Below, one piece after another: positions 1-8,914 of a DNA stretch of 64,000 bases. Position numbers and translations under genes: made by a program. Positions within the stretch are counted from its first letter, which is position 1. Each line of letters opens with the position of its first letter. The stretch comes from Janthinobacterium sp. B9-8 (lineage in GTDB: Bacteria > Pseudomonadota > Gammaproteobacteria > Burkholderiales > Chitinibacteraceae). Below the pieces are notes generated by a model. That model was given only the letters and a program-made list of their open reading frames with translations, was not told where the DNA came from and did no database searches. The stretch spans positions 992,001-1,056,000 of the forward strand of contig NZ_CP014222.1 in NCBI RefSeq assembly GCF_000969645.2. The letters are read 5' to 3'.

Positions 1-1223
1 TTGTGGCCGCGGCGGCTATCCGCAGCGAGGCTCAGGGCAGGGGTGAGGGGGTCTTCACCTAGGCTGGTGATTGGTGCGATATGCACGGCTTCTGGCGAGC
101 GGCCGATTAGCTCGATGCCGCATTCACTGGATAAGCCCTCGCCACGTAAGCTTAACCAGCGTACCAGCCCAAGTTGCCAGTGTTGATCGCCGCGCCGCAG
201 CATCAGGATTTCGCCTGCTTGCAGGGGCTGGTTGAGTGATTCGCCTTGCAGTAGCAGGCCGGATGCGCTGATATTGCAAATATTAAGCTTGGCAGGCTCG
301 GGTGCGGCGTCATCAATACGCCCGGCAGCAATATCCCAGCAGCGTGGCCACAGGCTGATTAGTTGGATTTGTTCGCCATTCTTGCGCCGCAGGCGAAAGT
401 GTTGCCGCCGTGGCGGGGCGGCCCATTCTTGTAATAAGCGTCCGATCAGCTGGATTTCAACATGCCGATCTTCGCTCTGGGTCAGTAAACGCTGCAGCTT
501 GCTGCTTAGCCGTTTGAGCAGTCTCTGCGTGTCTATCATCCACCAGACACTTTGTTCTTTGTGAGGAAGCTCATGAGCAAAATGAGGCGCGTCGTCGCTG
601 TTTGTCTGGTAAATAAATGTGCCTTGTTCGCCTAAAGCTTGATCAAGCTGTATCAGATCCAGATAACGCGCTTCGTCTTCTACAATTTTGAACAGGAGTG
701 CCATTTTTTGTGGCTCGAGGCGATTACTCGCGCTGATGCCCAGCAACATCAGCTGGCGATAAAGTGAGCCTAAGCTACTGCCATTTTTCAGACTGCGTGT
801 AGACCATCCAAGCTCGAGTATTTCAGCAAATAATTGATGGCACCCAAGCCAAAAGCCAATGGGAAGCGGTGTGAGGGTGCGCGAATACAGACAAGCAAGT
901 TGCCACGCGCTTTCTAGTGCCATGCCAAAGGCTTCAAGGCGGGGACGATTAGTGCTAAAGAGGCCGGTTTCATTGCTCCGTAGCTGGGCCAGCCGGATAA
1001 AGCTTTGATGCAGTGTTCTGAGCAAACCTTGTGCTTGCTGTGCGGCTAATCGCGAGCGTGTTTGTGTTTGGGCATCGTTTAAATCTAATTTTTCAAGCCG
1101 GGGTAAGAGAGCCAAAGTGCGTTCGTAGCCGTCCAGCAAGAGGGGGTTGAGTCGTGCTGGATTGGCTTCATGGCTTAATTGATGGAGTTGCTCTTGTAGG
1201 CTTAATGCAATTTGCTCTGGCAT
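1..1223 (-). CDS. PilZ-domain protein, C-terminal end outside the window
   Basis: The frame is open on the minus strand from an ATG at 1223 to the window edge, giving 407 codons without a stop. The first roughly 270 residues are helical and Leu/Gln-rich and I do not recognise them. From about residue 280 a PilZ-like domain appears: an RxxxR motif (RQHFR) is followed some 45 residues later by NISASG, which fits the [D/N]xSxxG motif of cyclic-di-GMP-binding PilZ domains, and a late segment ends in CGIELIG. The inferred role is a cyclic-di-GMP receptor; the output is unknown. It is transcribed divergently from bfd. The motifs make the domain call fairly safe, although the spacing between them is long for the family. 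Confidence 0.72.
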   Translation of the reverse strand, partial: MPEQIALSLQEQLHQLSHEANPARLNPLLLDGYERTLALLPRLEKLDLNDAQTQTRSRLAAQQAQGLLRTLHQSFIRLAQLRSNETGLFSTNRPRLEAFGMALESAWQLACLYSRTLTPLPIGFWLGCHQLFAEILELGWSTRSLKNGSSLGSLYRQLMLLGISASNRLEPQKMALLFKIVEDEARYLDLIQLDQALGEQGTFIYQTNSDDAPHFAHELPHKEQSVWWMIDTQRLLKRLSSKLQRLLTQSEDRHVEIQLIGRLLQEWAAPPRRQHFRLRRKNGEQIQLISLWPRCWDIAAGRIDDAAPEPAKLNICNISASGLLLQGESLNQPLQAGEILMLRRGDQHWQLGLVRWLSLRGEGLSSECGIELIGRSPEAVHIAPITSLGEDPLTPALSLAADSRRGH

Positions 1224-1492
1224 GGGGTGTATTGGGCTGGTTTGGAGTAGGGCGCTGCAAGGGCTGGCGCAAGCTTGGGAGGTATTTTAAATTAGTGCAT
1301 ATTAGAACATCATCATAAGGTTGTTGTGTTTTTACCTAGGCTTGCACACAGTGGAATTATTACCATTCGCGCCCAGCAGGGTGGATTGGCGTGCTGGTGG
1401 CTATTTGCTTTCATAAGTCTGAGGTGAATGAGGGTGATGCGGTTAGCCCATTTTTTTTTCGTGTTTTTTTGAGAATGGGTGTTATTTGCCAC
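1224..1492. other. intergenic stretch between the PilZ gene and bfd
   Basis: No convincing gene was found here. The stretch is mixed in composition with a poly-T tract near 1450-1468. It must contain the promoter of the PilZ-domain gene reading leftward, but I could not pick out a clear hexamer pair. Confidence 0.5.
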
Positions 1493-1520
1493 TTGGCAAT
1501 CTTCTGGTTTCAATTATAAT
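1493..1520 (+). promoter_or_regulatory. sigma-70-type promoter of bfd
   Basis: A TTGGCA hexamer at 1493-1498 is followed after 16 bp by a perfect TATAAT at 1515-1520. The expected transcription start near 1527 lies about 20 bp before the bfd ATG. The -10 box is inside the Fur-like box, so bound Fur would block polymerase. Confidence 0.75.
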
Positions 1521-1533
1521 GAGAACAGTTATC
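1515..1533 (+). promoter_or_regulatory. Fur-like box over the bfd promoter
   Basis: The 19-mer matches the classical Fur consensus GATAATGATAATCATTATC at 14 positions by hand alignment. It covers the -10 hexamer. Fur repression of bfd under iron-replete conditions is established in other proteobacteria; here it is inferred from the site. Confidence 0.6.
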
Positions 1534-1548
1534 AGTCTGAGAGCAGCC

Positions 1549-1767
1549 ATGTACGTTTGCATCTGTAATAGTGTTACTGACAAAGCCATCCACAAGGCAG
1601 TGGCTGGCGGCGTGCGCACATTTGCTGAGTTACAAGAGCAAACCTTGGTGTCTACCTGTTGCGGGCAGTGCAACAGCTGTGCCAGACAAGTGATGGCTGA
1701 TGCGTTGAGCGCACAGCCTGTGCCACAAACCGTGCGCTGGATGCCACAGCGCCTAGCAACAGCATAG
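1549..1767 (+). CDS. bfd: bacterioferritin-associated ferredoxin
   Basis: This 72-residue protein begins MYVCIC and carries the CxC pair near its N terminus plus a CGQCNSC cluster around residue 40, the four-cysteine pattern of the BFD-like [2Fe-2S] family. Bfd docks on bacterioferritin and passes electrons to its iron core so that stored iron can be released to the cytoplasm. The ATG at 1549 is chosen because the family starts exactly at MYVC; the frame stays open upstream to 1486, but that would run through the promoter. A consensus promoter with an overlapping Fur-like box lies immediately upstream, so expression in iron starvation is expected. No bacterioferritin gene is in the window. 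Confidence 0.92.
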   Translation: MYVCICNSVTDKAIHKAVAGGVRTFAELQEQTLVSTCCGQCNSCARQVMADALSAQPVPQTVRWMPQRLATA

Positions 1768-1773
1768 GCCGCA

Positions 1774-1796
1774 GATAGCGCTTGTCGTGCGCTATC
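1774..1796. terminator. hairpin between convergent bfd and sensor kinase genes
   Basis: An 8-bp perfect stem (GATAGCGC with GCGCTATC) and a 7-base loop sit between the two convergent stop codons, the right arm overlapping the last codons of the kinase. There is no long T tract, so it may be a weak bidirectional terminator. Confidence 0.45.
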
Positions 1797-3105
1797 CCCG
1801 CGCCAGACTAATTGTGAAGCGCGCGCCACCTAGCGTCGATTGATCCACCCAAATCTTCCCCTGATGTAATGTCACTGCTTTTTTGGCAATCGCCAAACCT
1901 AAGCCAAACCCTCCGCTTGCTCGGTCTCTGCTTCTGTCCAGCCGATAAAAAGGCTCAAAGATATGCTCGCGCTCGTTTTCGGGCACGCCGGGGCCATCGT
2001 CTTCAATAGTGATATCAATACCACCGCTTCGGTTGCTCATTGTGGAAATTTTGATGTGCTGATTGGCATATTTGGCGGCATTGCGTAAGAGATTACTCAG
2101 CGCTCGACCTAATAACTTAGGATCACCTAAGATCGTGTTGGTTTGTGAATGCAGCGCATGGCTTATTTCTTTGTTTTGTAATACATGATCGAGTGAATTT
2201 AAAATCAGATGCAAGGTTTCTGCCATATTGATACTTTGCATGGGGAGTGCGTGCTGCTGCTCTATTTTTGCCAGGCTAAGCAGCTCGCTCACTAAATCAT
2301 TTAATTCGTGTAAGTCGTTTTCCATTGAGATAAAACGCGGCTCAAGTTGCTTGTTTTTGGCATCATTTTTAAGCAGGGCAAGGCCAAATTCCAACCGTGC
2401 AATCGGTGTGCGTAATTCATGAGAAACAGAATGCAATAGCTCTCGCTGCGAATCTATTAAACGCTGAATTTTTTCGGCCATTAAATTCATACACTGGGCG
2501 AGTGGATAAACGCTGGCGCTTTTTCTCACCTTTGCACGGCTGGATAATAAGCCTGAGCCAAAATCATTCGCTGTTTTAGAGAGCGATTGCAATTCTCTCC
2601 AGTGCAGATAAGACCAGATTCCACAAGGGATGAGCAATAATAAAAAGATAATGGTGTATTGGAATCTTTTTATTCTAGTAATTAATGGATCGTTATCTTC
2701 TTTGTCTGAGGCATAGATTACTTGATTGGCACTGCCCGGGAATGTTGAATTATCCGCATCTACCCGGCGGAAATAAGCGTTACTTTGAATATCGACCACC
2801 ACTTTTCTCTCAAGCAGCCTTTGCCGGTTATGCGGGGCAATCATGGCTATTGTGCGATCAAGCGTGATAAGGTCGTAGCTATGATTGGCTTTTTGTTGCA
2901 AAGTTTTAAAGCGATCTAACCAGAGTTGCCCGCGGGCATGATCTAAATATTGCTCAACCAGAAAAATTTGCGCATCCGCATCTTTAACTGCAAATTGTTC
3001 AAGCTGCTCTGCATAAAACTGATTAGTCATATAGCTGAGCACTTGCGTTAAAGAAATGGTGACTACGGAGATTAATATAAAAATACGTAAATAAATTCGC
3101 CACAT
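1792..3105 (-). CDS. sensor histidine kinase, RstB-like
   Basis: This inner-membrane kinase of about 437 residues pairs with the upstream response regulator. A first membrane segment lies near residues 5-25, a periplasmic domain of roughly 120 residues follows, then a second membrane segment rich in Phe/Ile/Leu near 150-172, a HAMP-like linker, the phosphoacceptor motif SHELRTP near residue 227 and a HATPase domain with EDDGPGVP and GFGLGLAIAKK. The ATG at 3105 is preferred over an in-frame TTG at 3120, because a GGGA ribosome site in the tail of the regulator gene fits it and it leaves a 5-base gap after that stop codon. The overall look is that of E. coli RstB. The stimulus is unknown. Confidence 0.85.
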   Translation of the reverse strand: MWRIYLRIFILISVVTISLTQVLSYMTNQFYAEQLEQFAVKDADAQIFLVEQYLDHARGQLWLDRFKTLQQKANHSYDLITLDRTIAMIAPHNRQRLLERKVVVDIQSNAYFRRVDADNSTFPGSANQVIYASDKEDNDPLITRIKRFQYTIIFLLLLIPCGIWSYLHWRELQSLSKTANDFGSGLLSSRAKVRKSASVYPLAQCMNLMAEKIQRLIDSQRELLHSVSHELRTPIARLEFGLALLKNDAKNKQLEPRFISMENDLHELNDLVSELLSLAKIEQQHALPMQSINMAETLHLILNSLDHVLQNKEISHALHSQTNTILGDPKLLGRALSNLLRNAAKYANQHIKISTMSNRSGGIDITIEDDGPGVPENEREHIFEPFYRLDRSRDRASGGFGLGLAIAKKAVTLHQGKIWVDQSTLGGARFTISLARG

Positions 3106-3110
3106 TGCTT

Positions 3111-3797
3111 TTATTCCCAAGCGGATGGGCTGAATAAATAGCCTTCACCCCAGATAGTTTTAATTTTCTCAGAATCATGATCATTAAATTTGCGGCGCAA
3201 GCGCGAGATACTGTTATCGATACTTCTGTCCATGCCATCAAATTCAATGCCGCGCATTGATTTTAAAATATCATCGCGTGATAAAACACGGCCCGCTGAT
3301 TCGGCAAGTAATAGTAATAGTTTGAACTCTGAATTACTTAAAGCAGAGGTTTCGTTTTTCCAGCGCACACTTCGATCTGTTTTGGATATTTCTAAATCAC
3401 CAAAAGTGAGTGCCGATTGAGTGCTCTTGTTTCTGCTTGTGCCACGCCTTAATAGAGCACGTAAACGAGCCAGTAAAATACGGGGCTGGATAGGCTTATT
3501 AACGTAATCATCTGCACCTTGCTCTAGTCCCGAAACCTCATCGAACATATCCTCACGCGCAGTGAGAATTAAAATAGGCACGCTGCTGATTTCACGGATT
3601 TGCCGGCAAACCACCATGCCATCTAGGCCTGGCAGCATTAAATCCAGCACAATAATGTCGGGTTCAGTGGCTTTGTAGTGGGCGAGGGCAATATCGCCAC
3701 GGCTAATGATCTCTACATTAAATTCATAGCTACTGAGGTACTCCTGAATGAGTGCCGCCAGCTTGGTGTCATCCTCTACGAGCATCAATCTGAACAT
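3111..3797 (-). CDS. OmpR/PhoB-family response regulator, RstA-like
   Basis: The 228-residue protein has a receiver domain with the acidic pair EDD near residue 8, the phosphoacceptor Asp in VLDLMLPG and the conserved Lys in YVNKP. A C-terminal winged-helix domain follows, ending GYLFSPSAWE, very like the end of E. coli RstA (GYLFAPHAWE). The ATG at 3797 gives the standard family start (MFRLMLVEDD); the frame extends 25 codons further upstream but those residues are unlike the family. The gene is 5 bp from the kinase gene and divergent from the mipA-like outer-membrane gene, its most likely target, which is inference from position. Confidence 0.9.
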   Translation of the reverse strand: MFRLMLVEDDTKLAALIQEYLSSYEFNVEIISRGDIALAHYKATEPDIIVLDLMLPGLDGMVVCRQIREISSVPILILTAREDMFDEVSGLEQGADDYVNKPIQPRILLARLRALLRRGTSRNKSTQSALTFGDLEISKTDRSVRWKNETSALSNSEFKLLLLLAESAGRVLSRDDILKSMRGIEFDGMDRSIDNSISRLRRKFNDHDSEKIKTIWGEGYLFSPSAWE

Positions 3798-4013
3798 TAT
3801 TTTCTCTAACGTGGTATGCAAACGACATTGTACAAGCGCTTGCTGGCTATGGCTTGGGGAAAGACACTTCATTGCATCGCGCTACACTTTTTATACATTT
3901 GTTTGTGGCTTTGCTTATCTACAATTTAGCGACAAATTACAGACAGTTTGGGTGTGATATTTTAATCTCCTCTCTTTAAGATGGCTTACTTCTTAAAAAA
4001 GAGAGTAGCTATT

Positions 4014-4784
4014 ATGCGTCATATTATTGCTTTGTTTGCTTCGCTGATGGTTGTTCCCCTCTATGCGGCAGAAGAGCCCAAAGATGAATCAAAGATTACC
4101 CTTGGAGTGGGTATTGGCTATGGCCCGGAGTTTGTCGGGGGTAAAAAAAATAAAGTATCTCCGATTCTTTATGTGGATTATCAAGCGGCAAACGGCTTTT
4201 TTGCCGGTGTGCGCGGGATTGGCTTTCAGGCAGAAAAAGGTATTTTCGACGGCAGTATTGCTTTGGCTTATGGTGGCAGCCGGGGGGATGATGTTGCCAA
4301 TTTTTCAGACACGAAAAGTAAATTTAAGGGCATGGGAGATATTAAAAACTCAGCGTTATTAAATTTAGAAGGTGGCGTTAATTTATGGGATGTTGCGCAT
4401 TTATCGTTGGGTGCAGAATTAAAACTGAATCATCGTGAAAATGGCAATGCCTATCATGTCACGCTTTCCGCTCCTATTTACACTACAGAGGCTGATCAAT
4501 TATCTATCAGTGCCTTTGCGCATTATGCAGACGCCAAATATGCGCAAACTTATTATGGTGTGACGGCAGCACAAAGCCTTGCTTCATCTTATGCGATTTA
4601 TTCGCCTAAGGCGGGTTTTGATACGGGCAGTTTAACTGTGACCTGGAATCATCTTTTTGATAAAAACTGGGGGGTTTCTTCGTCTTTAGGTGTAAAACGT
4701 TTATTTAAAAATGCGGAGAATAGCCCTTTAACAGAATCAAAAACGAACCCTGCTGCCTCGCTTATTCTGGGCTATTCATTTTAA
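4014..4784 (+). CDS. MipA/OmpV-family outer-membrane protein
   Basis: A signal peptide (MRHIIALFASLMVVPLYAA) precedes a beta-strand-rich protein of 256 residues ending in the aromatic C terminus GYSF typical of outer-membrane beta-barrels. The opening GVGIGYGPEFVGG and the pattern of alternating strands match the MipA/OmpV family, first named for scaffolding MltA and PBP1B. Start at 4014 gives the signal peptide directly at the N terminus; an upstream in-frame ATG at 3981 would add 11 hydrophilic residues. The gene is divergent from an RstA/RstB-like pair, a recurrent association for this family, and is followed after 30 bp by a DUF418 membrane protein, probably in one operon. Confidence 0.85.
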   Translation: MRHIIALFASLMVVPLYAAEEPKDESKITLGVGIGYGPEFVGGKKNKVSPILYVDYQAANGFFAGVRGIGFQAEKGIFDGSIALAYGGSRGDDVANFSDTKSKFKGMGDIKNSALLNLEGGVNLWDVAHLSLGAELKLNHRENGNAYHVTLSAPIYTTEADQLSISAFAHYADAKYAQTYYGVTAAQSLASSYAIYSPKAGFDTGSLTVTWNHLFDKNWGVSSSLGVKRLFKNAENSPLTESKTNPAASLILGYSF

Positions 4785-4814
4785 ATAGGGCGGCTATGAT
4801 GCATGGGGTGTGAA

Positions 4815-5879
4815 ATGAAACAACGAATCCTTGGTTTCGATTTGGCCCGTGCACTGGCCATTTTTGGAATGGTGATTGTTAACTTTAAGATTGTGATGCA
4901 CGCCAATTCCAGTGAGAATATGGCTTGGCTAAAAATAGTAAATATCATTGATGGTCGTGCTTCTGCATTATTTGTGATATTGGCAGGAGTGGGTTTGTCT
5001 TTGTTGACCCGGCAATCAAGATTATCTGGAGATTTACAGTCGCTGGCTGTAGAGCGGAAGGCATTATTTAAGCGGGCTGGATTTTTATTTATATTAGGAC
5101 TTTTGTATATAGAAATCTGGCCTGCTGATATTTTACATTATTACGGTATATACATTTCAATAGGCGCTTTATGCCTTATGTTGCCAAGCCGTTATATCAT
5201 GGTTCTGGTCTTGTTATTGTTGATTGCATCGTCTTTTTTATTTGGAATGCTTAATTATAGTACGGCTTGGGATTGGCAGACTTTAGCCTATGCTGATTTA
5301 TGGACGATTAAGGGTTTTGCTCGTAATTTAATCTTTAATGGTTTTCATCCGGTACTGCCTTGGCTAGGGTTTCTATTATTGGGCATGGTTATTGGGCGGC
5401 AAAACCTAGGGCAGGTTGCTATGCGTGAGCGTTTGTTTTTATTGGGTTTATTTGCTGCGGCGCTGGCTGAGTTGATTGTTTTATTCTTACCCTATGCTCG
5501 CTTGATGGGAATGCCTTTGGCTTATGAAGTTTTTTTTAGTACCCAGCCTATGCCGCCTTTGCCTGTGTATTTTATTGGGGCTGCAGGAAGTGCCACGGTG
5601 ATCATTACACTCTGTGTGGCTTTGGGAGAAAAGTATGGGAAAAAAGCTTGGCTAATGCCTTTTGTTTATACCGGCCAATTAGGGCTCACTTTTTATTTGG
5701 CGCATGTCATTTTGGGAATGGGGCTGCTGGAGTCTTTAGGCCTGCTTGAGAATCAGTCTTTGGTTTTTTCGGTCATGAGTGCGCTATCATTTTGCGTGTT
5801 TGCCGTGATTTTTGCGAGTTGCTGGCGTAAGTTTTACCGCTTAGGGCCTTTGGAAAGCGTATTGCGGCGCTTGACTTAG
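4815..5879 (+). CDS. DUF418-family membrane protein
   Basis: The 354-residue protein has an N-terminal segment ILGFDLARALAIFGMVIVNF characteristic of DUF418/YeiB-like proteins, then around nine hydrophobic helices, and ends with a DUF418-type C-terminal region (YTGQLGLTFYLAHV). It is probably an inner-membrane protein distantly related to acyltransferases; no substrate is known. The ATG at 4815 is preferred to one at 4803 because a GGGGTG ribosome site fits it. It follows the mipA-like gene with a gap of 30 bp, so both may belong to an envelope-stress response run by the neighbouring two-component system. Confidence 0.82.
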   Translation: MKQRILGFDLARALAIFGMVIVNFKIVMHANSSENMAWLKIVNIIDGRASALFVILAGVGLSLLTRQSRLSGDLQSLAVERKALFKRAGFLFILGLLYIEIWPADILHYYGIYISIGALCLMLPSRYIMVLVLLLLIASSFLFGMLNYSTAWDWQTLAYADLWTIKGFARNLIFNGFHPVLPWLGFLLLGMVIGRQNLGQVAMRERLFLLGLFAAALAELIVLFLPYARLMGMPLAYEVFFSTQPMPPLPVYFIGAAGSATVIITLCVALGEKYGKKAWLMPFVYTGQLGLTFYLAHVILGMGLLESLGLLENQSLVFSVMSALSFCVFAVIFASCWRKFYRLGPLESVLRRLT

Positions 5880-6028
5880 GGGGGGTAAAAGCGAAATTTA
5901 TTTATGGCTAATGCGGCTTTTAATTTAATAATTAAAAGAGTGCTTGAAATAAGCGGGGGCAATCTTTGGGGCTTGCTCCCGCTATGTATTTCCTGATTAT
6001 GCCTCTTACTCAAACTCATTATAAATAT

Positions 6029-6090
6029 TGTAGGGCGGGTGAAACCCGCGTATTTATTCAGCATTGCTCGCGGTTTTCATCCGCCCTACA
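6029..6090. repeat. REP/MITE-like palindromic element
   Basis: Two 22-bp arms (6029-6050 and 6069-6090) are inverted copies with 20 of 22 matching positions, separated by 18 bp. The arms carry a GTAGGGCGGGTGAAACCCGC-type core that recurs as an intergenic repeat in many proteobacterial genomes. It lies between the 3' ends of the DUF418 gene and dapE and may also act as a transcription or RNA-stability barrier. Confidence 0.7.
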
Positions 6091-6167
6091 AATTCAAAAA
6101 CCAAGCCCGGTACTTAAGCAATTCATTTATATAGAGTCTATTGAGGAAGATGCATAATCAAGTTTAA

Positions 6168-7656
<1,489 letters not shown>

Positions 7657-7712
7657 AGGGAATCTTTTCTGTGTTGAAGAAGGGGGAGGCTGGTGCTGTT
7701 TGAAGCGGTGCA

Positions 7713-7747
7713 CTTAAACGAGCGGCTGATGGCCGTGCTCGTTTAAG
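7713..7747 (-). terminator. long inverted repeat after pilU
   Basis: An 11-bp perfect stem (CTTAAACGAGC with GCTCGTTTAAG) encloses a 13-base loop that holds a further short GGC/GCC pairing. It lies between the pilU stop and the ArsC-like gene on the same strand. It lacks a T tract, so it may be a processing or stabilising hairpin rather than an intrinsic terminator. Confidence 0.5.
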
Positions 7748-7761
7748 CAGTTTGATGCGGC

Positions 7762-8907
7762 TTAGTGCAATGAAATATCGAATGCCATATCAGGAGCGTC
7801 GTTAGGGCCTTTCTTTTCGTCGGGCTTGCGGCTTTCAGCCTCTGTGAGTGGCTGCGCATTATTGACCAGCCAGGAGAGGTTGGTCGCTGAGTCGGCGCTT
7901 TTAAGTGCTTCGTCTAGCTCAACTTCGCCATTGCGGTAAAGCTTATACAGAGCTTGCTCGAAAGTTTGCGAGCCTTCAGAGAGGCTTTGCTCCATCGCTT
8001 GTTTGATGTCGCTCAGCTGACCGGCGCGAATTAATTCTGCAATACGCGGCGTATTCAGTAGCACTTCAACTGCCGCAACCAGCTTGCCTTCTTTGTTTTT
8101 GATTAAGCGCTGCGAAACAATGGCTTTTAATGAGGACGATAAATCGTAAAGCAGTGCATCGCGCGATTCTTGCGGGTAAAAGTTAACGATGCGCGAGAGC
8201 GAGTGGTAGCTGTTATTGGCATGCAAGGTGGAGATACACAAGTGCCCCGCTTGTGCGTATTGCATGGCGTGCGTCATGGTGTCGCGATCCCGGATTTCAC
8301 CAATCATCAAGACATTCGGTGCTTCACGCATCGCGTTTTTAAGTGCCTCGTGATAGCTCTTGGTGTCGATACCGATTTCGCGCTGATTCACCAGCGATTT
8401 CTTGTGCTTATGCAAGAATTCGATCGGGTCTTCCATGGTTAAAATATGCCCCGCATGGTTCTCGTTGCGGTGATTAAGCATGGCGGCCATGGTGGAGGAT
8501 TTACCCGAGCCTGTCGCTCCCACCACCAGAATAATGCCGTGCTTTTCCATGATGAGCTCTTTTAATACCTCAGGAACACGGAGCTCATCAAAAGAAGGGA
8601 TATTGCTGCGAATATAACGCGCCACCATCGAGATCGAGCCACGTGCTTTGAAAATATTAACGCGAAAACTACCTACCCCAACTACGGGGTAGGCAAAGTT
8701 CATTTCCAGCGTGTTTTCAAATTCGGCAATCCGCTCTGGTGTCATCAACTGATAGACCAATTGCTTGACATGCTCTGGGGCTAAAACTTGATTGTTGACC
8801 GGATAACACAGGCCATCAATTTTAATCACGATGGGTGATTGAGCGGCAAGAAAAAGGTCGGAAGCATTACGCTCCGCCATCAGTTTAAAAAACGGCAACA
8901 GGTTCAT
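7762..8907 (-). CDS. pilU: type IV pilus retraction ATPase PilU
   Basis: The 381-residue secretion ATPase carries Walker A GATGSGKSS near residue 129, an Asp box, Walker B (VLMIGEIRD), and the His box AGHLCISTLHANN. The long C-terminal tail after the core (about 40 residues, Asp/Glu-rich) and the N-terminal MNLLPFFKLMAERNASDLFL favour PilU over PilT. PilU is a cytoplasmic hexamer that assists PilT in pilus retraction. No pilT lies beside it; instead it is 7 bp downstream of fadD, which looks like a shared transcript. A diverged pilT-like gene is the main alternative. Confidence 0.88.
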   Translation of the reverse strand: MNLLPFFKLMAERNASDLFLAAQSPIVIKIDGLCYPVNNQVLAPEHVKQLVYQLMTPERIAEFENTLEMNFAYPVVGVGSFRVNIFKARGSISMVARYIRSNIPSFDELRVPEVLKELIMEKHGIILVVGATGSGKSSTMAAMLNHRNENHAGHILTMEDPIEFLHKHKKSLVNQREIGIDTKSYHEALKNAMREAPNVLMIGEIRDRDTMTHAMQYAQAGHLCISTLHANNSYHSLSRIVNFYPQESRDALLYDLSSSLKAIVSQRLIKNKEGKLVAAVEVLLNTPRIAELIRAGQLSDIKQAMEQSLSEGSQTFEQALYKLYRNGEVELDEALKSADSATNLSWLVNNAQPLTEAESRKPDEKKGPNDAPDMAFDISLH

Positions 8908-8914
8908 GAAAAGC

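Noticed and set aside
232..564. Plus-strand open frame of 110 codons
   Set aside because: It is antisense to the PilZ-domain gene and has a Ser/Arg/Cys-rich composition without a ribosome site.
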